Below, in pieces: positions 24,141 to 33,898 of a DNA stretch of 64,000 nucleotides. The translations under genes were made by a program, and so were the position numbers. Location: contig JAJEKV010000011.1 of NCBI GenBank assembly GCA_021234155.1, positions 9,341,712 through 9,405,711 of the forward strand, in the 5' to 3' direction. Numbering within the stretch: position 1 is the first letter of the stretch; each line of letters opens with the position of its first letter. Below the pieces are notes generated by a model. It saw only the letters and a program-made list of their open reading frames with translations, did not search any database and was not told the origin of the DNA. Source of the DNA: Isoetes taiwanensis. Taxonomy: Eukaryota; Streptophyta; Lycopodiopsida; Isoetales; Isoetaceae.

Positions 24141-25974
24141 CCAAGTGGGTGCCATTGGGCGATTTACATCCCTCAATCATCGTCTGGTCTGTCTACTTGT
24201 TTCAGTCAGAGTTATTGATGCCTCTGTTACTGATGCCTCTTTGTTGCAGCTATTTTACGTCCAGAAACACAATTTCAATCCGACCAGACTATCATGCTGA
24301 CAGATAGGAACTGGTGCATGGAAATAATGCGGGTGAGCCCCTCCACTGCTTCAGGCTCGAAAGGAGACTGCAGACGAGAGCTCTGCCTGCTGATAAAGGA
24401 GACGGCCACAGAATCAGCCGGAATTTACCAGCCGGGTATCTTGGTTAACATGAAGCTGGCTATCAAGAGCGGTCGCAAAGATTGGATCCGGGTGGTCTGT
24501 GAAGACACTATGCAGCAGAGAATAATAGTCTACTATGTGGACTGGAAGTTTTATGATCCCACAATAATGTCTGCTAGTATCGGAAATGTAGCTGGTTCGG
24601 CGAGAAAGCAAGGGTGGGCGCTGCCATCATACAACAGCTTTGAAGAAGCTGACATCAAAGGTTCACAAGAAATCTTGAGGGGTTTTATGATTCTTCGCAA
24701 TCGTTTGAACGAGTCGAAAAACTCGGCTTCATTCGTTGTCAAGGCATTAGCCCAGCAGAAACTACCCAGCCATTGTGGACACGGCCTGGCTGAAAACAGT
24801 TAGCAGGAAGAAGACAAGACCAACTAAGGAGGCAGCGGCAGCTGCAGCCGAAAAAGACTCCTCATCGGCTACTAAGGATGTCCAGGAAACTGAGCAAGGA
24901 AAGGCGGCGGACAAGGGGAAAGCCAAGAGAAAGGATCACGAAGATCCTGATAAGGAAAAGAAGGAAAGGAAAGAAAGGAAGGAAAAGAAAGAGAAGGAAA
25001 AGAAAGAAAAGGGAAGGGACGGGAAAGGGCAGAAGGAAGGAAAGGCGGGACAGGAAAAGGACGAAGAGGAAAGGGAACCACAGGAAATGGAAGGGAAAAA
25101 GAAGAAGAGGCACAGGCTAGAGACCTCTGAGAAGGAGAGGACACCTAAAAAACAAAGGAGACAGACTCGGACTCCCAGTCCTGCTGGAAGTCCAAGACGG
25201 AATGAGAGAAGCGACGAGCAGGCCAGAAGTGGTGGTGTTCCTCAAAGCCCATCACATATCCAAGATTCTGCGGGCACACCGGCCAAAAGGGTCACCATTC
25301 AGAAGCCAGAGCCAAAGAAGCTCACATTAAGAATAGCTCAGCACTTGCTCGAGGTTCCTGCAAATCTGAAGGTGGAAAGATCAGAAGAGGAGAAGACGGC
25401 AGAGAACACGTTACAGAAGATCATTGATCACCGCCATCTTTTTCCTCTGGGCATCACATTTATAAAACGAATAAATGTGTTCAGCTTATATCAAGGGCCT
25501 GCAAATCTGACATCTAGGCCAAGAAATATGGAGCACGTCAAGAACTTAGTGGAATCCTTAAAGAGACCCACATCCGATGTTCACTCCTGCGGACGTGATT
25601 CCATTCAATCCCCTCACAAAGAAACTACACCCTTGGAAAACTGAAGATGACCTCATGGGGATGCACTATTACATAGTGAATGGCAATCATTCTGTTATGG
25701 CCGCCAAATTTTGTATGTAAAAGTCTCAAAGACAAATAAGTCCCAAGAACAAATGGCAAAGATTTATGAGTATCGGAATTGTCGAAGTCTTGTCCGCACG
25801 GTGGACGAAAGCAAGAGTGCCCGCAGCCTCGCTTGTGAAGTCAATGATATCGCTGCCAAGACTATCTTCAAGGAGCCTTTCATTGATAAAATAACCCAAC
25901 TGCGGCAACAATATGCTCTTTGCGGGAAGCCTGATCCATCGGGACGCGGGCAATCTCGCTCAGAACCATACAAG

Positions 25975-26105
25975 GTACATGTTTTAATTTTCTGCTAGAT
26001 TAGCAAATGGCGCCACGGCGCCATTTGCTGACCAAATGGCGCCATGGCGCCATGGCGCCATTTCATAATCATTTGCATTCAATACTAACTTCTTGTTGTT
26101 TCCAG
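25975..26105 (+). other. Spliceosomal intron containing GGCGCC palindromes
   Basis: Donor AAG/GTACATG, acceptor TTTCCAG/CG and a perfect TACTAAC branch site (26083-26089) are all present, and the flanking reading frames join in phase 0. The middle holds four GGCGCC palindromes (26010-26065), the same motif as in the intergenic clusters. Confidence 0.75.
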
Positions 26106-26855
26106 CGTTATCTGGCTTTGGCTGAAGTTACCATGCGTGGTAAGCGCCCGAAAGATTTCAGCCAGTGGGTCTTCATGCCAGAGGATATTTTTCAGCTATT
26201 CATGTCCCTATGCAAGCTAAAAGATAATAAGGGACAGACCATTACCTGTAACTGGGCAAAAGAGTGTGACTACTTCAGTCAGACCTACCTGAGGTGCATG
26301 AGGGGTATGGACTATGAAGACTGTCGGATTTTGTTCCAGGAGGTGCTGGATGGAAAGACCTACATGAAGGTCACCACTGATTATACAGATAAGCACTTCT
26401 TCAAGACACGAGCAAAGACACTACGATCTATAACGTTCTTGAAGAGGGAGATTTTTGAATATGTGAAGGATAATTTTCCGAGGAAGTTTAAATCCTTCAC
26501 TGATCTCAGTACTGCCGTGGCGGGCTTCGAGGACAGCGACCTTATTTCCATGGCCACCTTGTATAGTAAGTGGGTTGAAGTTGGAGTGACCAAGGAAGGA
26601 TTTTTCGGTAACGTGCCACCTGCCTTGGCAAGATTTATACGCAATGCTGTCTTGCAGAGAGAGGATACTGAAGACTTCTGTTGCGAAGTTGAACTAACTG
26701 ACAGCAGGGGGCAAGTTGTTTGCACTCCTGTACCAGCATCCTTGATAGCCCTGGACACTAGAGGCATAACTCCAATGTGGGACAAAGCCACACTATCTAA
26801 TTTCTTTGATACAGCTGTAAAGAACACCACAGCTGATTCTTTCTGGATAGTGGTC

Positions 26856-26920
26856 TTTGCAAGGCCAGAGCATAACTTTTTGGCTTGCCAGGGGACGTGG
26901 TTATGCTCTGGCCTTGCAAA
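26856..26920. terminator. 65-nt stem-loop with 21-bp perfect arms
   Basis: TTTGCAAGGCCAGAGCATAA starts the left arm (26856-26876), and its complement ends at 26920, with a 23-nt loop. Part of the right arm is repeated directly at 26927-26950. Size and position (3-prime end of a gene) match the other hairpins of this region, but the arm sequence is different. It may act in transcript 3-prime end formation; that is inference. Confidence 0.5.
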
Positions 26921-27075
26921 AGACTTGGTTATGCTCTGCCCTTGCAAAAGACTTTCGAGTCCTTGCCTTTAATGGCAAATTTTTTGATATGCAAATCTAT
27001 GAATTTGGAAATTTTAACTAATTTTTCGATGTTATGTTTTTTTAGCTTCTTTATATGCACTGTTAGTGTTTTTAA

Positions 27076-27125
27076 TGGCGCCAATAAATGACACTTTAGA
27101 GGCATATTTTTTCTAAATGGCGCCA
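27076..27125. repeat. Two ATGGCGCC palindromes between convergent genes
   Basis: AATGGCGCCA at 27076 and AAATGGCGCCAT at 27115 lie in the short spacer between the 3-prime ends of the ParB-like gene and the H3-like gene. Confidence 0.7.
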
Positions 27126-27196
27126 TAATTGCTTACAAATTTGGCATAAAATGAACTAAAAAGGATTTTCGTTCCTAATTGGAATCACGAAATTTC

Positions 27197-27967
27197 TCAT
27201 TTTAATGAAATTGTGCTTTTTCTTAATGAATTTGCCAAGCGCATGTCCTTTGGCATGCATGTGACTCTTTTAGCATGTAGAGCACATGCCAAGGAATCTT
27301 CAAAGTGGTACAACCTTTTGCTAACTTCTTGCAAAGCGAGGAGTATCTCATCCGTTACCCACTTATTCTTGTCGAACTCGTGCAGGACTTCATGAGTCAA
27401 CCTCGCGAATGATGCTCGAGGTATTAGGAGACCGTAGCTGTTCTGAAAATGCCGGATCTCCCTTGCCGCTCGTGAGAAATGCGAGTCTGTGCTCCACTTC
27501 ATAGGTTTCTTTGGTGGCTGTGGTTTCTCTGGGGGAGGCTTCAGGGTGTTTTCTCTTGTTGGCCTCCCTCCTTCAATGTATGTGACCCTGTGCTTGTGGT
27601 AGTATTTTGAATATGTATCATACATTTTCATGTACGCCTTATAGTCCACTAATAACTGCTTGTAAGTCCTGTCCTTCTTCAGGGTGAAGGACTCTCGAGC
27701 AGGTCTGCCATATGTCTTGGGGTCTGACTTGGGCCAAACTAAGGATGGTGGAAAGCCGACAGGTTCTTCTGTATGTTTCTTCCATTCTGTTCCTCCTTGC
27801 TCTTGCCAGATAGGCAGCTTCCACGCATCATCTGATTCAGTGTCTGATGATAATGGGGGCTCATCTGGCTCCCTCTCAATGATCTGCACCCCTTTGATAA
27901 GTGTCCTCTTGGTTTTTCTTGCAACTTCCTTATCCGAGAGCAGGTCCTTGCCTTTCTTTGCCCTCTC
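27197..27967 (-). pseudogene. Histone H3-like protein 1, interrupted by the 10.8-kb transposon
   Basis: The C-terminal 90 residues are a histone H3 fold. They show REIRHFQNSYGLLIPRASF (alpha-N and alpha-1), then LLALQEVSKRL (alpha-2), FEDSLACALHAKRVT and PKDMRLANSLR (alpha-3), matching the H3 signatures FED-L-AIHAKRVT and MPKD. Loop 1 has H3 length, and alpha-2 is two residues short. In front lies a long non-histone tail (E/D- and P-rich, with PPPEKPQPPKKP) and no canonical H3 tail. No ATG opens the frame, because the transposon entered at 27968. The frame resumes beyond it at 38745-38853 in a Glu-rich stretch. Two TAG codons (38854, 38860) further upstream suggest decay or an exon edge. It could be a diverged CENH3-like or transposon-encoded histone. 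Confidence 0.8.
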
Positions 27968-27969
27968 AT
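27968..27969. repeat. AT target-site duplication, left copy
   Basis: AT precedes TAGGGCAG at 27970 and follows GCCCTA at 38742 (right copy 38743-38744). Choosing AT, rather than the alternative TA, rejoins the interrupted H3-like frame without a stop. Confidence 0.65.
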
Positions 27970-27993
27970 TAGGGCAGATTTGGGGTCTCAAAA
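27970..27993 (+). repeat. Left terminal inverted repeat
   Basis: It reads TAGGGCAGATTTGGGG inward and continues TCTCAAAA. 23 of 24 bases match the right repeat. Confidence 0.85.
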
Positions 27994-28353
27994 TGGCTCA
28001 TATCTTAGGTTAAAGATTTCCACGTCAGATTCACCACAACCAATCAGGTTTGCGCCTCTTTTACGAAAGTCAGTATTAGTTGGCAGGTAGAAGAATGAGC
28101 AGGCTTACTTGGCATCCACATGGCGTATTTTCATAGGGGATTCCTGCGCTTTTGTTGCAACCATATTAATGGCCCGTATTTTTCGAGAATCACTTCGCCG
28201 CCCAAAATAATGGTGATTTTGACCGCCTACTGTCAGCGTCACCAACTCGCTTGTCAAATTTTGGCGCCAAACTTCTGTACTGTCACCCCGGCTTTCACTC
28301 CTCATCTGCAATTCATGTCTCCTATAATTTCTGTGTTCTTGCCTCATTTACAG

Positions 28354-28677
28354 AACTCCCAAGGTGAAGAAGTGAGTGGTTTTGTCTCAATAGGTTCGTG
28401 GGTGAGTATGCTGCCATCAACGAGGGGCGAGCATAGAGTTAAGCGACAAAGGCAATCAGATGTGCGGACGCATTGGATAGGTAGGATAAAAGAGTTCAAG
28501 TTGAATTCTAGCGGCCGGAAAGTGGAAAGTATAATAATACGACATGCATATACCCCTTCTGATATGGCCAAAGAGCTAATCTCACCAAAAACAGCTTCCC
28601 AAAATTGCCCTCAAATGGTAACCACCTTAATCAGATCACACGACGCGAAGCTGTCTGTCAGCTATTTAAGTGCGTAG
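28354..28677 (+). pseudogene. Possible BAH-domain fragment
   Basis: An exon-like stretch begins after a good acceptor (CCTCATTTACAG, ending 28353); the frame is open from an ATG at 28120. Its translation has GSWVSMLPS, a basic loop, HWIGRIKEFKLNSSG and IIIRHAYTPSDMAKEL. This resembles the first half of a BAH domain (D-V-V-hydrophobic, then a WIGRI-type strand and a strand ending R-Y-P-D). The second half of the domain is missing. The frame then runs into hairpin 28633-28701, where it meets a stop, so the original end is probably lost. BAH domains bind nucleosomes, which would fit the H3-like neighbour. Tentative. Confidence 0.35.
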
Positions 28678-28701
28678 AAATAGTTTCGCGTCGTGTGATC
28701 T
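28633..28701. terminator. Constant-arm hairpin 1
   Basis: The arms AGATCACACGACGCGAA and TTTCGCGTCGTGTGATCT are perfect complements over about 17 bp around a unique loop. It lies between two plus-strand genes. Confidence 0.8.
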
Positions 28702-28777
28702 CCTTATCTTTTCATTTCTTTCGTTGACACATGTTTACAAACAAATTTATTGTGCAAGTTTATGTTTATCAGACGTC

Positions 28778-29617
28778 ATGGATATCGTTCCGGCCAAAAG
28801 CATTAGTAGTGTCCTTGTCGTGTATCACATAGACATCGGAATTGTCCTTTCCCCAGGTATGGATGCAGTGACCTTGCGGGCTATAGGCATCTAGTTTTAC
28901 GGACATGATTACAACGTAAAGGTCAGGAAACCGAGCTTGAGGCCGGTTGAATTGCCCCCTTTAAGTGAACTTTGTAAGCCACAGACTAATGAGAACAATG
29001 TAATTGCAATGAAGAAATGCCTGGCTGACGAGGTGCAAGCGGGAATGTCTAAAAACGGAGGCGTGAGGATGAGCTTCAAAATCTTCACACCGTTTGAGGT
29101 ATTTGCTAACATATTCCAGATGGCGCAGGAAGTTCGAAAAGCTCCGAAGACATATACATGCTTTTCCCCCCCTGTCGATTTTGTGGATGGCTTATTTTTT
29201 GTTCCAACCTGGGATGTTCGATTCCACGAATCATCCAGTCAACTAACAGAGTGCCGCATAGTTAAGTCCTCCTTTAAGTTCAGATACTTTCTTCCAAAAC
29301 AATATTTATACGTTAATTATCAACCAGAATGAAGGAAACAGAAAAAGAGAGGCGGCACAACTTTTTGGGAGCCGTTTGAGGACCATAGCAGACACTCTGA
29401 TGCGGTAGATATTCGAGTATGGCGAGGGGAGGAAGTCATTTATACATCCACCATGGAAATCGAATGGCCATTATCAGAGCTAAGAGTGCTAATGGAGACA
29501 GAGGAGATTGCTAACGACTTCCATTATTTCATTGATGGCAGTAGGGTTGGCTACAGGCAAGAGGGAAATGTAAAGTTTAGTGAGTTCGTGATCGACAAGA
29601 AATTGTCTATCGCCTAG
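28778..29617 (+). pseudogene. Unknown 279-codon gene with two in-frame stops
   Basis: From ATG 28778 to TAG 29615 one frame is maintained for 279 codons except for TAG at 28892 and TGA at 29330. Each differs by one C-to-T change from CAG or CGA. The protein sense is continuous on both sides: IFTPFEVFANIF before, RGGTTFWEPFEDHSRHSDAVD after the TGA, and a C-terminal FHYFIDGSRVGYRQEG. I recognise no domain. An alternative is that the first stop marks an unannotated intron, but no good splice sites frame it. No hairpin separates this gene from the downstream H3-like gene. Confidence 0.55.
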
Positions 29618-29802
29618 CGCTTTGAATCTCAGTTTTTTATTTGTATTTTTGTCCGATGTTCTTTTAGGGTTCTGTATTTTGTCCGATATTTTTTTAGGGT
29701 TTCGTACAATTATTTAAAAAAGTGACCATCATATTTTACTTTTAACTTCTGTTTTTTACTATTTATCTCTTGTCAGTTGTCTATTTTTGTCAGTGTTCGT
29801 AG

Positions 29803-29808
29803 TATAAA
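29803..29808 (+). promoter_or_regulatory. TATA box of H3-like gene 2
   Basis: TATAAA lies 151 nt before the ATG at 29954, in a 330-bp spacer that otherwise holds two TTTAGGGTT-type direct repeats (about 29668 and 29693). Confidence 0.4.
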
Positions 29809-29953
29809 GCGCCATCCCCTGAGAAGCCACGGCTAGAACTAAGCAAACCGCAAGGATCCATCCAGGTGGTGTAAGGCCAGGTGATTACATTAGTCCGCCT
29901 CCTTCATCCACATCTGAATCTTGAGTCTCTGATAGAGATTCTCCTCCTCGACC

Positions 29954-30649
29954 ATGCCTAACAGAAGCTGTGGAAAAGAACTCCGCATGACAGACGGTGG
30001 GAGAAGCAGCTCGGCAGTAAGTAGGGAGGTGCACTCCGGTTCGGAGACGGAGGATGAAAATGTGAGAGATCGCCGAGCAGAATATGACGCCGGATTAATT
30101 ATTGGGCAGCCGCCTCTTCTTGCTCTTCCTGCTCCTCCTGTGGATGTGCCAGGACCTTCAAATCAAAGGAGGAGGCCCAACGCCAGAAAGGGGAAGGCGA
30201 CCAGAAATGTGAGGAGACGGCCGGAAGAGTCGGCCGAGCAACAGCCTGTAAATGCTGAGGTGGGTGAGGGTAGTGGCCGGAAGCGAAAGTCTAAGCCTGA
30301 CATTAAAGCGCTTCGCGAGATTAAGAAGTATCAGAAGAGCACTAAGATGGTCATTCCGCGGCTCCCATTTGGGAGACTCGTGAAAGAGATTCTGCAAGAG
30401 TGTGGTGCGATACATCATACCAGTTACGGAATTCAAGAAACTACTTTAAATGCTCTTCAAATGGCTTCGGAAGCAGTTGGTGTCGGTCTATTCGAGGACT
30501 CGCAGCTTGCAGCAATACATGCCAAGCGGGTGACTGTCATGCATAAGGACATGCGCCTGGTCTTACGCATAAGGGATCCTGAGTACTATGGTCAAAATTT
30601 TATGGCTGAATACAACAAGAAGAAAGACCCCACAGAAAAAAGGCCGTGA
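29954..30649 (+). CDS. Histone H3-like protein 2, intact, transposon-borne
   Basis: An intact 231-aa ORF. Residues about 123-215 form a complete H3 fold: REIKKYQKSTKMVIPRLPFG (alpha-N and alpha-1), LNALQMASEAVGVGLFED (alpha-2), then SQLAAIHAKRVTVMHKDMRL and RIRD (alpha-3). Loop 1 is about four residues longer than in canonical H3, a direction shared with CENP-A, which also has a longer loop 1. The 120-aa N-tail is unrelated to H3 tails and is rich in Arg, Pro, Ser and Glu, with GRKRKSKPD just before the fold. The protein could form a variant nucleosome on element or host chromatin, or mimic CENH3. Role is inference; the fold assignment is strong. A hairpin starts 135 nt after the stop. Confidence 0.88.
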   Translation: MPNRSCGKELRMTDGGRSSSAVSREVHSGSETEDENVRDRRAEYDAGLIIGQPPLLALPAPPVDVPGPSNQRRRPNARKGKATRNVRRRPEESAEQQPVNAEVGEGSGRKRKSKPDIKALREIKKYQKSTKMVIPRLPFGRLVKEILQECGAIHHTSYGIQETTLNALQMASEAVGVGLFEDSQLAAIHAKRVTVMHKDMRLVLRIRDPEYYGQNFMAEYNKKKDPTEKRP

Positions 30650-30784
30650 AGTGCCTTTGTGTTTTTTTCATATGTATAATATTCTTTAATGTAATGGCTT
30701 TCCTTATAAGCTTCATCTCTTAGTTCATTTCTTTCTTAGAAGCCTAGGTTCGCACTTTGTATTTTTTTTTAAGGTTATACGTGA

Positions 30785-30854
30785 GGATCACACGACGCAC
30801 AACAAGCATTGTGTTTTTTTTTTCGCACATACTAGTTTTCGCGTCGTGTGATCC
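30785..30854. terminator. Constant-arm hairpin 2
   Basis: The arms GGATCACACGACGC and GCGTCGTGTGATCC are perfectly complementary. The loop is T-rich and unlike the others. It begins 135 nt after the H3-like stop codon. Confidence 0.8.
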
Positions 30855-30995
30855 AACCCTAACCCTAAAATGTACGGACAAATCTCCCCACAACGGCTGT
30901 GTCCCCTTTCATAATCAACAATGGCTACTTGAGTTCAGAAGTGACAGCGCCTTACCGCTCCTAAACATCTACTTGCATTCGTCGTCTGCTTCGCC

Positions 30996-32360
30996 ATGGA
31001 TTGTTATGTGAAGTTCCTGGAATGGTATACATCTGCCCCACATGACAACGAGGAAGTTGCGCCGACTGCGATTTATCTGTTCTATTGTAAGGAGTTGGAC
31101 ATCATGGAAAACAGTGGCGAGCTTGGATGCTATCGCTTTAGCTTTCAGCCGGACCGCTTGGGCTCATCGGACGTCCTTTGCAGATGTTCATGGGTCATGG
31201 ATTCCAAAACCAGCTCTAGAGGAAGCGGCTTCCCATTTGCAAGCAGCGAAGACGTTTTTCAAGAATGCTACACAGTGGGCTCCTCCTGGCTGCGTCCTTG
31301 TACTTAAGAAGGTAACTTATATCTCTTTGCCATTTGCATTCGCTAGTTATTGCATTCTGCTCGGCCAAACCGAAGATACACTGGAAACAATGAAATCTTT
31401 AAGCCAAGGGGGGTCAGTTATGTGTGATGATGCTGGCTATGACGTAGAAATGGAGATAGATCTATAAGAAGAAGAGCAAGAATGTAGGAGTTTTGGCATC
31501 GACGCACTAGCCTTGGGTGAACCAGAGGAGGAAGATAATTCTGAAGGTGATGAGGATGAGGATGAGGATGAAAAGAAGTTGTCTGACATAATGCCAATTT
31601 TAGTGGAAGGCAAAGAATACTTATTGCTAAGTGATATAGTGAGGAACCCGTCTTTGTTACGAATGTGTGCTGGTGAAGACGAGCTTATCAGTACCTTGGC
31701 CGAATGGGTAAATCTAGGCCTAGATTTGGTAGAGGACTTGGACAAAGAGATGTTTGAAGTGTCTTCTTATACCGGCAATGCTATAAAGCTTAAAGAAGCC
31801 TATGAGAGGCTGGTCAAGAGGAGGCGAATCTGCCAACGGAAGAAGAATTCCAGCGTCTCCGTGCAAAATTGCCAACAGGATCTACAGGTTTGGCAGGCCC
31901 TTCAGTCAATCGCGGCAGCATAAGCCTCGTGGATAAGGAGAAATGTGAAGAAGATAACCTTGAGGGGTCTTATTTGTGGGAAGTAGATGTTTTTTCTTGC
32001 CGACATGCACGCGAGGGACAGGAAAGATTGAAGGACTCGACATTGTTACGATATATCTCAAGATTCGTTAATGGAGAGATAATCGTCTTCAGCAGAACTT
32101 TCAGTCCAAAAGGTGCAGAGTTTGTCTATTACATCCATGCATTATGCATGTTCGGGAACCATTCCCAATTGGCATCAAACACTGAAAGGGTGATAGCAAT
32201 TCGGCGGGATGTTGTGTTACAATATTTTGACGACCAAGCCGGCCTGCGGGCGAGCAATATGTTAAATTTTTTAGCTGTTGGCTTGAATCACCCAAGGTTG
32301 GAAGCTAGGGTCGATAACATGGGAGTCATTGCCTTGTTGGATCAGTACGGCAGGGATTGA
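30996..32360 (+). pseudogene. Unknown frameshifted gene with acidic middle
   Basis: It starts at ATG 30996 (MDCYVKFLEWYTSAPHDNEE), shifts frame near 31110, meets TAA at 31465 (one C-to-T change from CAA), and shifts again near 31810 to end at 32360. About 450 residues can be traced. The middle has an acidic run (EEEDNSEGDEDEDEDEKK) followed by LPTEEEFQRLRAKLPTG. The C-terminal part has FVNGEIIVFSRTFSPKGAEF and FDDQAGLRASNMLNFLAVGL. A possible donor (AAGAAG/GTAACT) at 31310 means some of this may be intronic. No recognised domain; a chromatin or capsid-like role would be guesswork. Confidence 0.45.
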
Positions 32361-32489
32361 AAGAGCATGAAATTGACGACGAAGCTTGAAAAATTGGAAG
32401 TTATATAGTTTTGAACTTGTATCAGTAAATACTTATGTATGGATTGTATCACCGAAATTATTAATAAAAATTATTTTATTTGTATTTAT

Positions 32490-32551
32490 TCACACCACGC
32501 GAAATACATCAGTCTGATTTTCTGACGAACACGAGCTTTCGCGTCGTGTGA
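32490..32551. terminator. Constant-arm hairpin 3
   Basis: The arms TCACACCACGCGAAA and TTTCGCGTCGTGTGA have one mismatch. It starts 129 nt after the stop at 32360. Confidence 0.75.
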
Positions 32552-32609
32552 TATTTCTCTGGAAGAAATGAATTGTTATTGAAAAAAAAACAGTTAATTT
32601 ATTTATTCC

Positions 32610-32670
32610 TCACACGACGGAGAAGCAACGGTCCATTTTCCAGACCAACGGCATCCTTCGCGTCGTGTGA
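32610..32670. terminator. Constant-arm hairpin 4
   Basis: The arms TCACACGACGGAGAAG and CTTCGCGTCGTGTGA are imperfect near the loop. It ends 24 nt before the TATA box of coiled-coil gene 1. Confidence 0.7.
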
Positions 32671-32694
32671 CTCAAGCTACTACAAAATCTATCT

Positions 32695-32700
32695 TATAAA
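32695..32700 (+). promoter_or_regulatory. TATA box of coiled-coil gene 1
   Basis: TATAAATAG lies 96 nt before ATG 32791. The same spacing recurs in the two paralogues. Confidence 0.65.
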
Positions 32701-32790
32701 TAGAAGACCTTTTATCTTGCCTTCGACCTCCGATCCTCTTCCGCCTTCTGCTCATCTTCCACTTCTGCCTTCTGCATTCTCATCACTCCG

Positions 32791-33190
32791 ATGGCATCTT
32801 CATCTTCCTCTAGCAAGCGACCACGCCAAGATAGCACTCCCCCGCACCAAGAGCTCCCCATGGACATCACCCTTGCAGTGGTGATGAAGAGATTCAAAGA
32901 GATCCACAATCAAAACAACCGACTTGTCGCCGAAAATATTGACGCGGTCGACAGAATTAGCCTTCACAAGGGCGCTCCTGCATGAGCGAGACATTGAGCT
33001 CGCCGAAACATTCGCCATGTACCAAGAGGCGACTAGCTGCAGGGCTGAGGCAGTTGAAACTGCCCACAATATTTCGCAGGCCTTAGAAGAAATGGAGAAG
33101 AAGCTCCGAGCTGCAGAGGATGAGAACACAGCTTTAAGGCTTCAGCTAGAGGATCAGGAAGATCAGCTAGAGGATCATGAAAATCCCTAG
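32791..33190 (+). pseudogene. Coiled-coil paralogue 1, one frameshift
   Basis: The N-terminus MASSSSSSKRPRQD precedes ELPMDITLAVVMKRFKEIHN. A 1-nt shift near 32945 moves to a second frame that continues HERDIELAETFAMYQEAT, then a heptad-rich Glu/Leu coiled coil (QALEEMEKKLRAAEDENTAL) to the stop at 33188. Total about 132 aa. The SSS-KRPR start and LP-DI-L-V-KR helix are shared with paralogue 3, so the two derive from one gene. Role unknown; short coiled coils could oligomerise or bind the H3-like protein (guess). Confidence 0.6.
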
Positions 33191-33303
33191 TCGTTCTATC
33201 TATGTATTTTTTGCTTCAATGAGAAGTTTTTGATGATATATATATTATTGTTTTCGATGATATATTTATTCTCTTGTTCAAATGTATGTTTTGTTTTATT
33301 AAA

Positions 33304-33370
33304 AGATCACACGACGCGAAATGCCATGCTTGCAATTAGGTAGCAATCAATGGATTTCGCATCGTATGAT
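33304..33370. terminator. Constant-arm hairpin 5
   Basis: The arms AGATCACACGACGCGAAAT and ATTTCGCATCGTATGAT carry two C-to-T-type changes on the right. It begins 113 nt after the stop of coiled-coil gene 1. Confidence 0.75.
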
Positions 33371-33678
33371 TTCCATAATGTACACCTCGTTGTATGTACA
33401 AATTCCTGATTTATTAATAGAAAACTATCTGTAACACAAACATCTAGCTAGATTATGTGATATCTTGCAGGTAAATGTGAATTAGTCATATCTAGGTTTG
33501 GCAAGCGCTAGCACTCAAAGCACGTGGCATGTGGATGACAACGTCTACTCACATACGTGGCATGCGGATGACAACGTCATGCCAAGGACGTGGCATGCGC
33601 TGCCACAATAACATCGTCTTTTGTACGACCAAAGGATTGATTAGATGGGTCTGCATACCGTACGGCTAGAATCTGACG

Positions 33679-33743
33679 GATCCCATGATGCCAACATAGG
33701 CTACCGTTGCCTAATTGCATGCTATAATTTCGCCTCGTAGGAT
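33679..33743. terminator. Constant-arm hairpin 6, decayed
   Basis: GATCCCATGATGCCAA and TTTCGCCTCGTAGGAT are recognisable but mutated arms at the usual distance. It lies 60 nt before the TATA box of coiled-coil gene 2. Confidence 0.5.
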
Positions 33744-33802
33744 TATTACACATACTTTATCGGTACTCGCAACCGTAGATTCCAACGTATTTGTAGTTTC
33801 TA

Positions 33803-33808
33803 TATAAA
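33803..33808 (+). promoter_or_regulatory. TATA box of coiled-coil gene 2
   Basis: TATATAAA context; the core lies 96 nt before ATG 33899. The in-frame ATG at 33809 would fall inside the promoter and is rejected as the start. Confidence 0.65.
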
Positions 33809-33898
33809 ATGTCAGACGCCATTGTCTTCTCCTATCTGCCATCTCCTGTTCTACCACATCCATCCTCAGCCATCTCCCCTTCGTTCTCATCTCTTTCA

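Larger units (their letters stand above)
24294..26972 (+). pseudogene. Decayed two-exon gene with ParB-like GNHS motif
   Basis: The reading order is 24294-24760, then 24775-25575 (a K/E-rich basic linker of over 100 aa), 25577-25710, 25711-25974, an intron, and 26106-26972. Frame changes near 24760, 25575 and 25705 look like 1-nt indels. The first is explained by one extra A. Conserved-looking parts are WIRVVCEDTMQQRIIVYYVDW near the N-terminus, a YYIVNGNHSVMAAKF motif resembling the substrate loop of ParB/sulfiredoxin folds, then IYEYRNCRSLV and SLACEVN. The C-terminal exon has FSQTYLRCMRGMDYEDC. The ORF end runs through a hairpin at 26856-26920, so the true stop may have been lost. ParB-like is a tentative call and the role is unknown. 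It may belong with the adjacent H3-like gene in one mobile unit. Confidence 0.45.

Noticed and set aside
24862-25144. Minus-strand Phe/Leu-rich ORFs
   Set aside because: Antisense of the Lys/Glu-rich linker of the ParB-like gene.
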